64,000 nucleotides of DNA from Punica granatum (Eukaryota; Streptophyta; Magnoliopsida; Myrtales; Lythraceae). Under the pieces are notes generated by a model. That model saw only the letters and a program-made list of their open reading frames with translations, was not told the DNA's origin and made no database searches. The number at the start of each line of letters is the position of its first letter. The first letter of the stretch is position 1. Shown here piece by piece: positions 33,919 to 44,280 of the stretch. Location: contig NC_045128.1 in NCBI RefSeq assembly GCF_007655135.1, forward strand, positions 19,686,811 through 19,750,810, written 5' to 3'. The position numbers and the translations under genes were made by a program.

Positions 33919-36900
33919 TGTCAGCACCCCATTTTGGCCCACCGGCCTCCCACGAGAGGACTTCCGACCAAGGCCCGGGTTACTATTCATCACCCGGCAA
34001 TCGGAGGCAAATAGGCGAGCACGGAGTCATAAACCACAGAAGAAGAGCTGGGTCCATTAGAAAAGCTGAAGAGAGCAGTCGGAAGAATTTACAGACAAAG
34101 AACCCCGAAAACAACGGAGCTGACACTGTGGCACTATTCATCATCGAGTCACCGAAGCACCGAAAGGTGCCCAATATGGGGCTTCAAAAATCCCCCTCAG
34201 TGCCAAAGTGACCAATGACGCGTCCGGGCGCATTTTCGGGACATCCTGCTTAAGCCGGGACACCCCGATCCCCCACGGACGCCTTTTCTGACATAGCTCC
34301 CGGGGTTCACTCCACCGACAAGTAAACGGCCCTTCAAAACGGGCCTACAGGCACCCAGGGACCATCAGGGCCGGGGAACAAGCTTCAGATGACCTTCCGG
34401 AACTCGACTCGGTTTCCCGATGGACGTTTCAGTGGTCATGAACGTCTCCCGGCGAGCCTTCGGGGCACGTCCACGTAGAGCACAGATCACAACGAGCCCC
34501 GAGCACCTCAAGACATTCAGAGCACACTTAGAAAACCCCGGTCGAAGTCCCTAGGTCTTCCCGGGCCAATGGTCCCCGATCGAGGATGACGAGCCAACAA
34601 TCCCTCACGGGGCAAAAGGATCGTCAAAACAAATACAAGAATGCACAGAGATCAATCGGAGGTCGAAGGGCATTAAATTCCACTCCGAACGTCCGAACGA
34701 GGCAAAATCGATTCTTGAGGCGTCGAGTCGCCCGGACGATCGTCCACGCGACGTATGGCGATATCGGGCTCGTTCAAATCCTCGTAGTTCAAGCATTCCA
34801 AATCTTCAAATTAATTGGACATCGGAAGTCGGATGCGCGTTCAATCAAGTTTCAAGCGTTTCCCGGCTTTTCCCTCAACCGAATGGGACCCACAGCCTAG
34901 CCAAGCCAAGCCATCAAGCCGCGGCTCAACCCCAAGGCACGGCTCAACCCTCGGCTCGAATTGACAGCCCCGAGCCGCGGCTCAAGCCCCCATGGCCGGC
35001 GGCTCCAAGCCCCCCCCTCCACAAATTCAAATTTTGGCTCTTACACCCATCACTTCCTCTCACATCTATCAACTCCCATCACCCATCCATCACACCCATC
35101 ACCCCTCTTGCTTCCCCTACACTCTACAAGACACAAACCCCTCCCTAATCTTCCCTCCATTTTCGGCAGCCCATACTTAGGCCTCCTAAGCACACTTCAC
35201 TTTCCCTAATTGCTTCATTAAGCCTCCCTTTATAAGCCTTTGCATCATTATCTTTAATCACTTCTTGAACTTCACTCTCTCTCAAGCCAATCTCTCTCAA
35301 GAACTCTCTCAAACCTCAGCCCATCCCCTCATTTCCGTCCCCCCTTGCCAAGGCCGAAACCGGCCAAAACCGCCGGAAAACCATCCGGTATTCCGGTAAC
35401 CACCCGACCCGACTTAACCCAAAAATTCTCAAACTTCATAGCCTACATATTTCCTACCCCCTAAGTCCATTTCCGGACTTGGATTTTCGATTTAAGGTCC
35501 CCAAGACCCCGTTCCGGCCGAAATTGCAATCGGGTCCCGAGACCCTCACCGCGCGCACCGAACACTAACGGCGTGCCGTTTCATCCCACGACCTCGGAGA
35601 GTCGTGCCATCACATTTAAAGGGTTCCTCACAACCCTCACCCTCTCTCGTGAAGAGGTGGTCACGATCCGAGGGCCGACCAACCGTGCACGACCTCCGTT
35701 TTGCCCATTTTCGCTAACCAGTTTTCTGTGTTTTCACTGGAACTTCTCTCATCATTTCCGACTTATTCAGGGTTCGGCACGCTCGGAGCTTTCCGTGCCC
35801 ACCTAGATCTGCCTCTTAGGAGTCCAACGAGCCCGACCTCGCCCCATTCCGTGGTCGGAGCGAGCCTGCCAAGCCGTTTTCCCGCGGTTGTCGCAGCCGC
35901 GCCTACCCGGGTCGCCTACTGCCCTTCGCCCTAACCGAGTCTTCCGACTCTCAAAGACCACTTCCCCGACTCTTTTCCTCGTGCACGAGGCTAGGTAACA
36001 TCCCTCTACAACTTAGAAGAACTAGGATCTCCGATCTTTATGTATGTGAAGTGTTTATATGATTTTAAAAGTCGGTATGCATGCAAGATTTCATTTTTCT
36101 CTTAGATGCGGACTCCCCGTGCATTTCCATGCAACGTATGATGTTAAACTCGTCCACATGACCGTGCCGTGTCCATATAATGTTTAACCTTGCGTGGCAT
36201 GACGGGAAAGGACTCGGATCGAGGTCGGAGAAATCCTCCCGACTCGTGTGGGTCACGGAAGCTCACGGCCACCCTCGGAAGAAAGTGGCCGAGAGCTTCC
36301 ATGGACCGTACGAGTCCGGGAGGCTTTCCCCTACCTCGAGACGGGTCGGTTCCCGTGTTTTTACTTATTTCGTTATTATTCGAGTCAAGACCGTCCCATT
36401 ATTTCCGTTTGAATACCTTGCTTATGCACATTTATGTGATCTCATGTAACCATAGTCGTGTCGGGATAAAGATGACTAGAAAATGTGTTATTATCATGAT
36501 TAATGTGTTGTGTATGCAAGGAATGATCCGAAATGGCGCGGGAGATCGCTCAAAACTCGAGACAAGTCAAGGGTCACTCGGCTTCTTCCTTTGGGAAGTG
36601 GCCGAGAGTCCCCCCGACTCCTTCCGAGTTTAAGCCGACCTCCCTAGTCATTTCGAACCACTCCTTGGAATTGGATGTCTTAATGCTCGGACCTTATTGT
36701 TAGATACGTGGTAGATACGTGATTGACGTGTTGGTTTTGGATAATCACTCACCGAACCCAATGTCCATGATGTCGGGCCATCATCATCGAATAATTTCAC
36801 GAACGGGGAACTGGGACGAATCATTCGGTTAATTAAACCGCTTGGATTAAATAATTGGGTTAATCGATCCTCAATTTGTAAAAACGCATCGATGGTTTAC

Positions 36901-38758
36901 GGAATGGCAAGAATGCCCTTTTTTATCAAAATTCACAATCTCAAAATACCGAGACACGCAACACGAATAGAATTGACGTCTAGTGAGTACTCACGTGCCT
37001 TGACTCGAGTCCGGGCCCAATTTGAGGCGGCCCGAGTCAGGGCACGAGAGTCCTTCTTAGACTCCTTCGCGTGACGCAAATCTCCAATTTATACACGAAC
37101 ATCACAATTTTATCATCCAAGGGCATAACCGTCATTCCATGATTCACCGATACCCTAGGCTTTAGGGAGTTGGAAACACCTAGAGCTATGAACGAGAAAG
37201 GACAACCCGTTCGGGTGCGAGTTTCATTCGCGTGGTCCATTTCGTTTGTTTTCGGTGTTTCTTTCTTTCTATCATAGATTCGGTGGGGAGTATTTTATTT
37301 CAGTTACAAAACACCAAGGACCGGACTAATTGTGCACCCGACTTATTCAAATATTAGATAATGGATAGGCGGAATATTAGATTCCAATCTAGAGTCGAAA
37401 CACGAGTTTGGTTAATTCGGTGAAACCACAGTGACACTTAACTAAATAAGAGTCATAAGACAAACACACACATGTAATCGGCTTAGAACCTTATCCTAGC
37501 CCGCCCTCTATGTTTGCCTAGGTTAGATGCATTGTTTGCCAATCAACCACGGGTAATAACTGATTAAATCACGTACATTCGGCCTAATACACAATTCGTT
37601 GATATTCACCGACACTTATCAGTTGTTGTCAGTTGCTTTCTGTATCATGTCAGTTATGTCAGTTTTCTTCCATTTTATTCTTGCTTTTTGATGATTTATT
37701 GCGGTTCGGGCCTGAACTCATAGGTTACGTGTTGCACGGGGTCCAACGCCCCAAATCACCGAACACGAGGTCCAACGCCTCTTAATTCATCGAGCGCGTG
37801 CAACCCGAGTGCGGAATGGGATCTAGCCTCGAGTCACCATCACACTCCAAATATGGCCTATGTGGAAGGCAATTTGGATTGGACGCGTGAAACGTGTTTA
37901 GATATCACCCGGGAGCTCGATCGGTCCAACGATTACAGTGGAAACAAACCGGTTCTCCTGCAAATCGTCGGTTCGATTGGACCCGACCCCCGGCTCCTTG
38001 AGCCCGCGTTGCCCTAATATGTTTATCAGTTATTCAAACTACACGGTGAGCCGGAGCGGAATATTGGCCCAATGCAAACCGATCGGGATCCATTTACTTA
38101 TTCATTTACACTTTGTAATTATTCGAGAGAACATTGTGAGGATTTTATTTGTATGTTCATTCATTCATTTGTAAGGATCCCCGATCGGCAAGCGAGAGGT
38201 CCGAGTATCGAATTGGTTAAGTTGGTCTATCATCACCGAAGGATGAGTAAGCATGAATAATCGTGATATCGGTTCGCGCAGGGAATCGACCGTATTGGTC
38301 CGATGAACTGTAACGACAAGATAGTGAACCGATCCCTCGAACACACAGGCCTACTCATCTTTCGGGTTCTTGGCCCAACTCAATCAACTTATCGAATTTA
38401 CGGTGTCAAAACGGGCGAGTCGAGCGCAACCCTAAATCACGCGGTAAATAAACAAAAATGGCAAACCTAGCAAGCTAGAGTACCGAAAGGGCGTGCGGGA
38501 TATAGGCCCGCACGTAATAGAACCCCCGAATTCGGAACTTTCGGTTCCGCACGACCATTGCCTTAGCATTTAGGTGTACCCCGTACCCCTAGACCCGGGT
38601 AACTTGCCGGCCCTCGACCTTCGGGTCGTAAAATGGCAAGTGGCGACTCCTTCTCACGTGCGTCCGTCGCGCGTCCCCGGGAAGGTGGACACTCCCAAGC
38701 CGCGTTTGCTTAGGCGCGCGCATGCGTGCCCCGACGAGATGAAATTCGGGTGCGCACA
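33919..38758 (+). repeat. LARD 3' LTR (4840 nt)
   Basis: Same length as the 5' LTR with about 12 substitutions seen by eye, for example CACACTTAGAAAA near 34525 against CACACTGAGAAAA near 22545. TATA box at 35229-35236; hairpins at 38615-38628 and shortly upstream. Ends TGCGCACA, followed by the TSD. Confidence 0.95.
35229..35236 (+). promoter_or_regulatory. TATA box, LARD 3' LTR
   Basis: TTTATAAG in the same context as in the 5' LTR. Here it could start transcription out of the element into the neighbouring Ogre LTR. Confidence 0.45.
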
Positions 38759-38763
38759 CCTGG
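38759..38763. repeat. Target site duplication CCTGG, right copy
   Basis: Matches 21935-21939 exactly and lies directly after the LARD LTR end CACA. Confidence 0.93.
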
Positions 38764-38929
38764 AGTCATTCTGTCATATGCATGTGTCATTTGCCCGATT
38801 TTGCCGACTTGAGGATGAATAGTGATTTTCTGCTCTGTTAAGTCGTTTTTCTGTATTCTGCTCAGGTTGTGGCTTGGATCATTGCTGATATCATCGTTTG
38901 GAAAGGTGAGCCAAAATTGGGTGCTGACA
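38764..38929 (-). repeat. Ogre 3' LTR, second part
   Basis: The 166 nt after the LARD that complete the left LTR and end GTGCTGACA. They match 54799-54964 with a few substitutions. With 17529-21939 the LTR totals 4577 nt, against 4665 nt on the right. Confidence 0.92.
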
Positions 38930-38943
38930 GCTTGCCCCTCTTT
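38930..38943 (-). promoter_or_regulatory. Ogre polypurine tract
   Basis: On the - strand AAAGAGGGGCAAGC, adjacent to the LTR start TGTCAGCACCC. The block upstream (38944-38990) is shared with the other Tat elements. Confidence 0.87.
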
Positions 38944-39063
38944 GACTGCATGCTCGAGTAGAGGATGCAGCCAAAGACTTCAGAAGCGCCCCAATTTGAT
39001 AGCAATGATTGACATGGAATTTCCGATAACAGTCTTCTCCCTCTTACTTTGGATATGTGGGGA

Positions 39064-39226
39064 TGTTATACCCGAAATGCAGGAAGTAGTCGGGACGTAC
39101 CCGAAATGCGGAAAAGTAGTCGGGACGTACCCGAAATGCAGGAAAGTAGTCGGGACGTACCCGAAATGCAGAAAAGTAGTCGGGACGTACCCGAAATGCA
39201 GAAAAGTAGTCGGGACGTACCCGAAG
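39064..39226 (-). repeat. 30-bp minisatellite, block 1, in Ogre 3' UTR
   Basis: About five copies of a 30-nt unit containing CGGGACGTACCCG, which folds as CGGG-ACGTA-CCCG on either strand. Linker AAATGCGGAAAAGTAGT. Confidence 0.9.
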
Positions 39227-39365
39227 GGTTTGCAATATGCACGGGGCGCATACCGAATGAACAACATGGTTCAAAGGCGCATACCCAATGGACTTGCGGG
39301 GTGCGGGGCGTGTTGCCCGGCGGGTTTGCAAGGTGCGGGGTGTTTTGCCTGGCGGTTTGCATGGT

Positions 39366-39525
39366 GTAGAAAAGTAGTCGGGACGTACCCGAAATGCGGA
39401 AAAGTAGTCGGGACGTACCCGAAATGCGGAAAGTAGTCGGGACGTACCCGAAATGCGGAAAAGTAGTCGGGACGTACCCGAAATGCGGAAAAGTAGTCGG
39501 GACGTACCCGAAATGCAGAAAAGTA
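39366..39525 (-). repeat. 30-bp minisatellite, block 2, in Ogre 3' UTR
   Basis: Five or six more copies of the same 30-nt hairpin unit. The 140 nt between the blocks hold a degenerate repeat of about 30-37 nt (GTGCGGGG ... GGCGGGTTTGCA) that also has GC-rich inverted repeats. Confidence 0.9.
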
Positions 39526-40189
39526 AATTGCATGGGATGCATTACAAAAAGTAAATGCAAACGTTGGGGAGTTGCGTGAGGTGTGGAAGGAATCATTGTG
39601 CTTCCTCCGTCACTGAGCTTGTCCGTGTTGCAATCGATGTAGTGGCAGAATGTTTCAATATTTGCCAACTGATTGTGATGCGATTGAATGCATGGAGTAT
39701 TATCTTGAAGACTTCTCCTTGGATTTTAGTTGTGGTCCTTAGCATAAGGCAGACATGCATTCATCAAAGAAAGACTTCTTCCGAGGTTCACATCTTCGTT
39801 CCTGCATATAGAACCATGGGAGCTAACAGTAGTTGTCAGTTCTACTCTACAGCCATAATGAAGATGTAGAAAGAAGTCTGAATAATAATGCTTTGGGGAT
39901 TTGAACTTGATGACCATTTAAAGGGATGGTCGTATCCCGCTAGGTTTGTTATTTGACAAGAAAGGCTTTTTACAGAACAAGCATGACCTGTAGAATTTGC
40001 ATAAGGGTATAGGGGGATTCTTTGGGATCCTCCAAATCAAGGATACAAAGATTCGACTGTATGTCGAAACGTGTCTCATGCTCTGAGAGTAAAAGAGAGT
40101 TTGCTTGCATCGAAGACTGTCAAACCACTATTTGTTGCCGCTGCATGCTGAATGTAGCTGTCATTTCGTGGTCGAGCTGCCGAAGGTCC

Positions 40190-40483
40190 CCTAATTTTTG
40201 CCTAGGTCGCAAGACGCATGACGACCTAACGGGGTGTTTTGTTTGACATTTCTCTCATTTAGATCTCACCTTTTGCTACGATCATCCGTATTGGGTCTGA
40301 TCGCACCTCTCGATTCCTCTAACTTTTGCCTAGACCGCCCTTTTCGGGTTTTCAGCCTAGCGAGGATTTTGATTCATGCTCTCCTTTTGCCACGGTTCCC
40401 CTTTGCGGGATTTTAAACCGTGCCTCTCATTCCCTAAATTTTGCCTAGGCCGCCTCAAAGAGGTTTTCAACCTAGCGGGAAAT
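40190..40483 (-). other. Post-pol hairpin module, Ogre copy (five hairpins, A-B-A-B-A)
   Basis: Read on the - strand, five hairpins follow pol. Type A stems end in TAGG/CCTA and are followed by GGCAAAAnTTAGG. Type B stems (for example CACGGTT ... AACCGTG at about 40394-40425, and TGCGATC ... GATCGTA at about 40272-40302) are followed by GCAAAAGG. Order and tags match the module at 60474-60762, while stem bases differ in pairs. Confidence 0.78.
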
Positions 40484-40646
40484 CCATTCTTTTTCTCTCA
40501 GGAAAAATTCAGAGAAAAGGGAAAGAGCAGAAGATGGGAGTACATGAGTTAACGAAATTAAAAGTGTTGGGAACTGTACATGCAAAGAAAGATAAAATGT
40601 AATGTGCATTTGAGAAAACATCCGCAGTGGGATAAGAGAAACACCA

Positions 40647-40870
40647 TCACGGATAGTATTTCTTAAGAGCATCAGCATTGACCGGAAGAGCGTTCTCGTT
40701 TCCGTCCATATCGTTGAGAATGATTGCCCCTCCGTCAAAGACTTCTTTAACGATGAATGGACCATCGTACTTGTAAGCGAACTTGCCCCTGGAATCTGGG
40801 GCGATGTGTAAAACTTTTCGCAAGACGAGGTCGCTGGGGCTGAACTTGCGAGGACGAACTTTTTTTGTTG
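40647..40870 (-). pseudogene. Ogre integrase C-terminal domain (frameshifted from pol)
   Basis: The integrase tail, with the GPF-type SH3-like domain, continues here in a different frame from the pol body and ends at a TGA at 40647-40649. The break coincides with a run of seven A on the - strand (40860-40866); six would keep the frame. It is homologous to 60105-60341 in the + Tat element. A true mutation and a homopolymer sequencing error cannot be told apart here. Confidence 0.8.
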
Positions 40871-43800
40871 AATGTTCGAGCCATTCTTTGCTGATAGCAC
40901 TGACCGTGGCAAAGTGCAGTTAGCCGCTTCTCGTCGATGAGATTAAGCTGTTCATAGCGTTGTTTCGCCCATTCTGCTTCCTCGAGTTTGGACTCGGCAA
41001 GAACCCTCATGGAGGGAATCTCCACTTCGATTGGAAGAACCGCTTCCATGCCGTAGACCAAAGAATACGGGGTTGCCCCAGTGGATGAGCGGATAGAAGT
41101 CCGATACGCCAAGAGTGCAAACGGGAGCATCTCATGCCAGTCCTTGTAATTCACCGTCATTTTTTCAATGATTTTCTTTATATTCTTATTCGCTGCCTCT
41201 ACCGCACCATTCATTTGTGGACGATATGGAGAGGAATTACGATGTTGGATCCTGAACTGTGCACAGAGCTCGTCAATGAGCTTATTATTAAGGTTCTTGG
41301 CATTGTCGGTGATGAGAGTCGCAGGGACCCCGTATCGCGCAATGATGTCGCGTTTGAGGAAACGAGCCACGGCCTTTGCAGTGACTGACGCAAGGGTGAT
41401 AGCTTCGATCCACTTGGTGAAGTAATCGATAGCTACCAGTATGAACAAATGTCCATTGGATGCTTTAGGGTTGACTGGACCAATCACGTCCATGCCCCAC
41501 ATTGAAAATGGCCACGGAGCAGCCATTGGATGGAGCTCGTTGGGTGGTGCTCTGATCTGATTCGCGTAGACTTGACACAAGTGACAGTGTCTGACATACT
41601 TGACGCAGTCGGTCTCCATGGTAGACCAGAAGTACCCGAGTCGCATGAGCTTCTTTGCTAGCATGAGTCCATTCATATGAGGTCCGTAATTTCCTTCGTG
41701 CACTTCTTCCATAAGGCGTTGTGCCTCATTCTCGTCGACACACCGAAGTAGTGTAGCATCGAATGAACGGCGGTAGAGAGTCTCGCCACTCAGGAAAAAG
41801 TGTGCCGCAATGCGGCGTAGAGTCCTCCAGTCATGATGATCGGTGAACGCTGGGAATTGACCTGTTTGCAGCAAGTGCTTGATGTCTGCGTACCACGGTT
41901 TGCCGTCAACAGCATCAATTACATCGCAATGGGCAGGGCCCTGAGCAATCTCAAACTCGAGAGGTTCTTTGAGATTCTCCTTCGTAATGCTCACCATGGA
42001 TGCGAGCGTTGCAAGTGCATCTGCGAACTGGTTCTTCATGCGTGGGGTGTACGTAAATGAGATATCTTTGAAGTTCTCTGTCAACTCTTCGAGGTACTCA
42101 TAATATGGCACCAACTTTGGATCTTTCGTCTTCCATTGTTTAAGCGTCTGGAAGATTGTGAGCATAGAATCGCCAAACACTTTTAACTCCTTGACTTTGA
42201 GGTAGATTGCCGCCTGCAAACCGAGGATACAAGCTTCATATTCGGCTATGTTGTTGGTGCAAGGGAAATCAATCTTCGCTGCAACAGGGAAATGACGCCC
42301 CTCAGGGGATATCAGCACCGCGCCGATACCAGACCCAGTGGAATTGACTGCACCGTCAAAGTACATCTTCCATCCTAGAGTCTCTTCCTCATCACTCACT
42401 TGGAGGATCCTTTCATCTGGAAAGTTAGGGTTGATCGGTGTGTCGTCCTCGATCGGAAACTCCGCTAGATGATCTGCAATTGCTTGGCCCTTCATTGACG
42501 TGCGTGATACGTATTCGATGTCATACTCCGTCAGTTGGCAACGCCATTTTGCTATGTTCCTCATGGAGGACGGACTGCTGAGTAGATACTTCAAAAGATC
42601 TGTCTTTGACAGCAGGCGAACAGTATGGTAGAGAGTGTATTGCCGGAGCCTTTGCATGACCCAAACGAGTGCGCAACACATCTTTTCTATCTCAGGGTAG
42701 TTGGACTCCCCTTCAGTGAACTTTTTGCTTAAATAATAAATTGCTCGCTCTGCATGAGAGGAATCGTCCTTTTGCCCTAACATGCATCCGATGGATTGTC
42801 GGCGTACTGTCAGGTACAGAATGAGAGGACGATCCGGTGAAGGTGGAACCAACACCGGTGGCTGAACTAGGTATGCCTTGACTGTATCAAAAGCTTTCTG
42901 ACACTCGTCATCCCATTCAACCGCTGCATTTTTGCGAAGCAAACGGAAGAGTGGTTGGCACTTGTCTGTTAAATTTGCAATGAAACGTGCGATGTAATTC
43001 AGCCGTCCTAGGAAACTCCTTACTTCGCGCACTGTCGATGGAGGGGGCAATTCCATGATCGCCTTGACTTTGTCGGGATCAACCTCGATGCCCTTTTCGC
43101 TGACTACAAACCCTAGCAATTTTCCTGACTTGACGCCGAAAGTGCATTTCGTTGGGTTGAGTCGGAGTTTGTACTTCCTGAGACGATCAAATAGCCGCCT
43201 GAGGTTGACAAGATGATCTTCACCTGCTTTGGACTTTGTAATCATGTCGTCGACGTAAACCTCTATCTCTTTATGCATCATGTCATGAAATAGAGTGACC
43301 ATTGCCCGCTGATAGGTTGCCCCAGCGTTTTTGAGACCAAAAGGCATGACCTTGTAACAAAACGTACCCCACATCGTGATGAACGTCGTTTTGATCTTAT
43401 CCTCCTCGGCCATCTGAATCTGATTGTATCCAGAGAAACCATCCATGAAGGAGAATTGTGTGTGGCGTGCTGTATTGTCCACCAAGACATCGATATGGGG
43501 CAGCGGGAAGTTATCCTTAGGACTGGCCTTGTTAAGGTCTCGATAGTCGATGCAGACTCTGACCTTCCCATTCTTCTTTTCCACTGGCACCACGTTAGCT
43601 ACCCATTCAGAGTAATTGCATACCTCTAAGAATCCCGCATCCACCTGTTTGACGACCTCCTCTTTAATGCGGAGAAGAAGATCAGCTCGTTGACGCCGTA
43701 AGTGTTGACGTTTGGGCGGAAATCTTTCAGTGTCGAGTGGGAGGAAATGCTTTACGATCGAGGGGTCCAAACCTGGCATATCAGTATAAGACCAAGCGAA

Positions 43801-44097
43801 GACCTCTTGATACTCTGACAAGAAATCGATCATCCGGGCTTTCTGTGCGGGGTCGAGATCCGTCCCGATCATTAGGGTGCGTTGCTCTTCTGTGGTGCCT
43901 ATGTTGATCTCTTCGGTTGGCTCGATCGAAGTGAGTTGATGGTTTTCAAGATGATGCAAACTCTCTTCTATCTCGGGCACGCGACCGTCCTCGTCAAGTC
44001 CTTCCCCGAAGTATATGGGTAGGGACTTTCTGAGGTGTGTTTCGGACGAATTCGAATCGTTGCATCGGTGATTTGGATTCGATTGGAGCCTGGACAC
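40747..44097 (-). CDS. Ogre/Tat pol: RT, degenerate RNase H, archaeal-type RNase H, integrase
   Basis: A 1116-codon frame that has no Met at its beginning, as expected for a second exon. Reverse transcriptase spans about residues 120-330 with YVDD at 281-284. The usual gypsy RNase H follows (about 420-540) but its first catalytic Asp is replaced (LYLTVRRQSIG), so it is probably inactive. A second, archaeal-type RNase H at about 575-700 has a full set: Asp581, Glu619, Asp643, Asp693. This dual arrangement is a Tat hallmark. The integrase has His800, His807, Cys838, Cys841 and Asp870, Asp931, Glu967. The last 40 or so residues, after Thr1075, are out of frame; the true tail is at 40647-40870. 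It is joined to gag-pro through the intron at 44090-44280. Confidence 0.93.
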   Translation of the reverse strand: MSRLQSNPNHRCNDSNSSETHLRKSLPIYFGEGLDEDGRVPEIEESLHHLENHQLTSIEPTEEINIGTTEEQRTLMIGTDLDPAQKARMIDFLSEYQEVFAWSYTDMPGLDPSIVKHFLPLDTERFPPKRQHLRRQRADLLLRIKEEVVKQVDAGFLEVCNYSEWVANVVPVEKKNGKVRVCIDYRDLNKASPKDNFPLPHIDVLVDNTARHTQFSFMDGFSGYNQIQMAEEDKIKTTFITMWGTFCYKVMPFGLKNAGATYQRAMVTLFHDMMHKEIEVYVDDMITKSKAGEDHLVNLRRLFDRLRKYKLRLNPTKCTFGVKSGKLLGFVVSEKGIEVDPDKVKAIMELPPPSTVREVRSFLGRLNYIARFIANLTDKCQPLFRLLRKNAAVEWDDECQKAFDTVKAYLVQPPVLVPPSPDRPLILYLTVRRQSIGCMLGQKDDSSHAERAIYYLSKKFTEGESNYPEIEKMCCALVWVMQRLRQYTLYHTVRLLSKTDLLKYLLSSPSSMRNIAKWRCQLTEYDIEYVSRTSMKGQAIADHLAEFPIEDDTPINPNFPDERILQVSDEEETLGWKMYFDGAVNSTGSGIGAVLISPEGRHFPVAAKIDFPCTNNIAEYEACILGLQAAIYLKVKELKVFGDSMLTIFQTLKQWKTKDPKLVPYYEYLEELTENFKDISFTYTPRMKNQFADALATLASMVSITKENLKEPLEFEIAQGPAHCDVIDAVDGKPWYADIKHLLQTGQFPAFTDHHDWRTLRRIAAHFFLSGETLYRRSFDATLLRCVDENEAQRLMEEVHEGNYGPHMNGLMLAKKLMRLGYFWSTMETDCVKYVRHCHLCQVYANQIRAPPNELHPMAAPWPFSMWGMDVIGPVNPKASNGHLFILVAIDYFTKWIEAITLASVTAKAVARFLKRDIIARYGVPATLITDNAKNLNNKLIDELCAQFRIQHRNSSPYRPQMNGAVEAANKNIKKIIEKMTVNYKDWHEMLPFALLAYRTSIRSSTGATPYSLVYGMEAVLPIEVEIPSMRVLAESKLEEAEWAKQRYEQLNLIDEKRLTALCHGQCYQQRMARTFNKKSSSSQVQPQRPRLAKSFTHRPRFQGQVRLQVRWSIHR

Positions 44098-44280
44098 GAA
44101 AGCGAATTGTTTTAGAAATTAAAGATGCTAGAAGTAAGCATGAGAGAGAGAATCTAGACACAAAAATTCAAAAAGCACGTAGGGATTTTATTAACAAGCC
44201 ATAACAAAAACCCCTCTTCTGTTGTGTGGCTTATGGCGTTGCCGACACACAGGTAGCATTATATATAAAGACCGTCTTAC
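44090..44280 (-). other. Predicted intron between Ogre gag-pro and pol (191 nt)
   Basis: On the - strand the donor is GATGT|GTAAGA at 44280 and the acceptor GTGTCCAG|GCTCC at 44090, with a T-rich stretch before it. The gag-pro stop codon TAA lies inside the donor. Removing the intron joins Val of gag-pro to Leu of pol in frame. An intron here is a known feature of Ogre elements, whose unspliced RNA gives gag-pro and spliced RNA gives gag-pro-pol. Confidence 0.75.

Larger units (their letters stand above)
21940..38758 (+). mobile_element. Non-autonomous Tat element (LARD), 16.8 kb
   Basis: Two 4840-nt LTRs flank 7139 nt of internal sequence with a primer site, a leader, hairpin modules, two minisatellites and a polypurine tract, but no gag, protease, reverse transcriptase or integrase. 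About 12 substitutions and no net length change separate the LTRs (0.25 %), so the insertion is young: on the order of 0.1-0.2 million years with commonly used plant rates. TSD is CCTGG. LTR and pre-PPT sequence resemble those of the Tat element at 58489-64000, and its leader resembles the Ogre leader. This makes a Tat partner the likely protein donor. Confidence 0.92.
38991..40189 (-). other. Ogre 3' UTR
   Basis: Non-coding stretch between the hairpin module and the polypurine tract. It holds the 30-bp minisatellite in two blocks and, at about 40005-40135, a block shared with the + Tat element at about 60825-60955 (both contain TATCCTTGATTTGGAGGATC). Open frames through the repeats are not genes. 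Confidence 0.75.

Noticed and set aside
39064..39525. Regular 30-bp repeats that could be taken for a CRISPR array
   Set aside because: The units are contiguous, without unique spacers, and lie in the 3' UTR of a plant retrotransposon.
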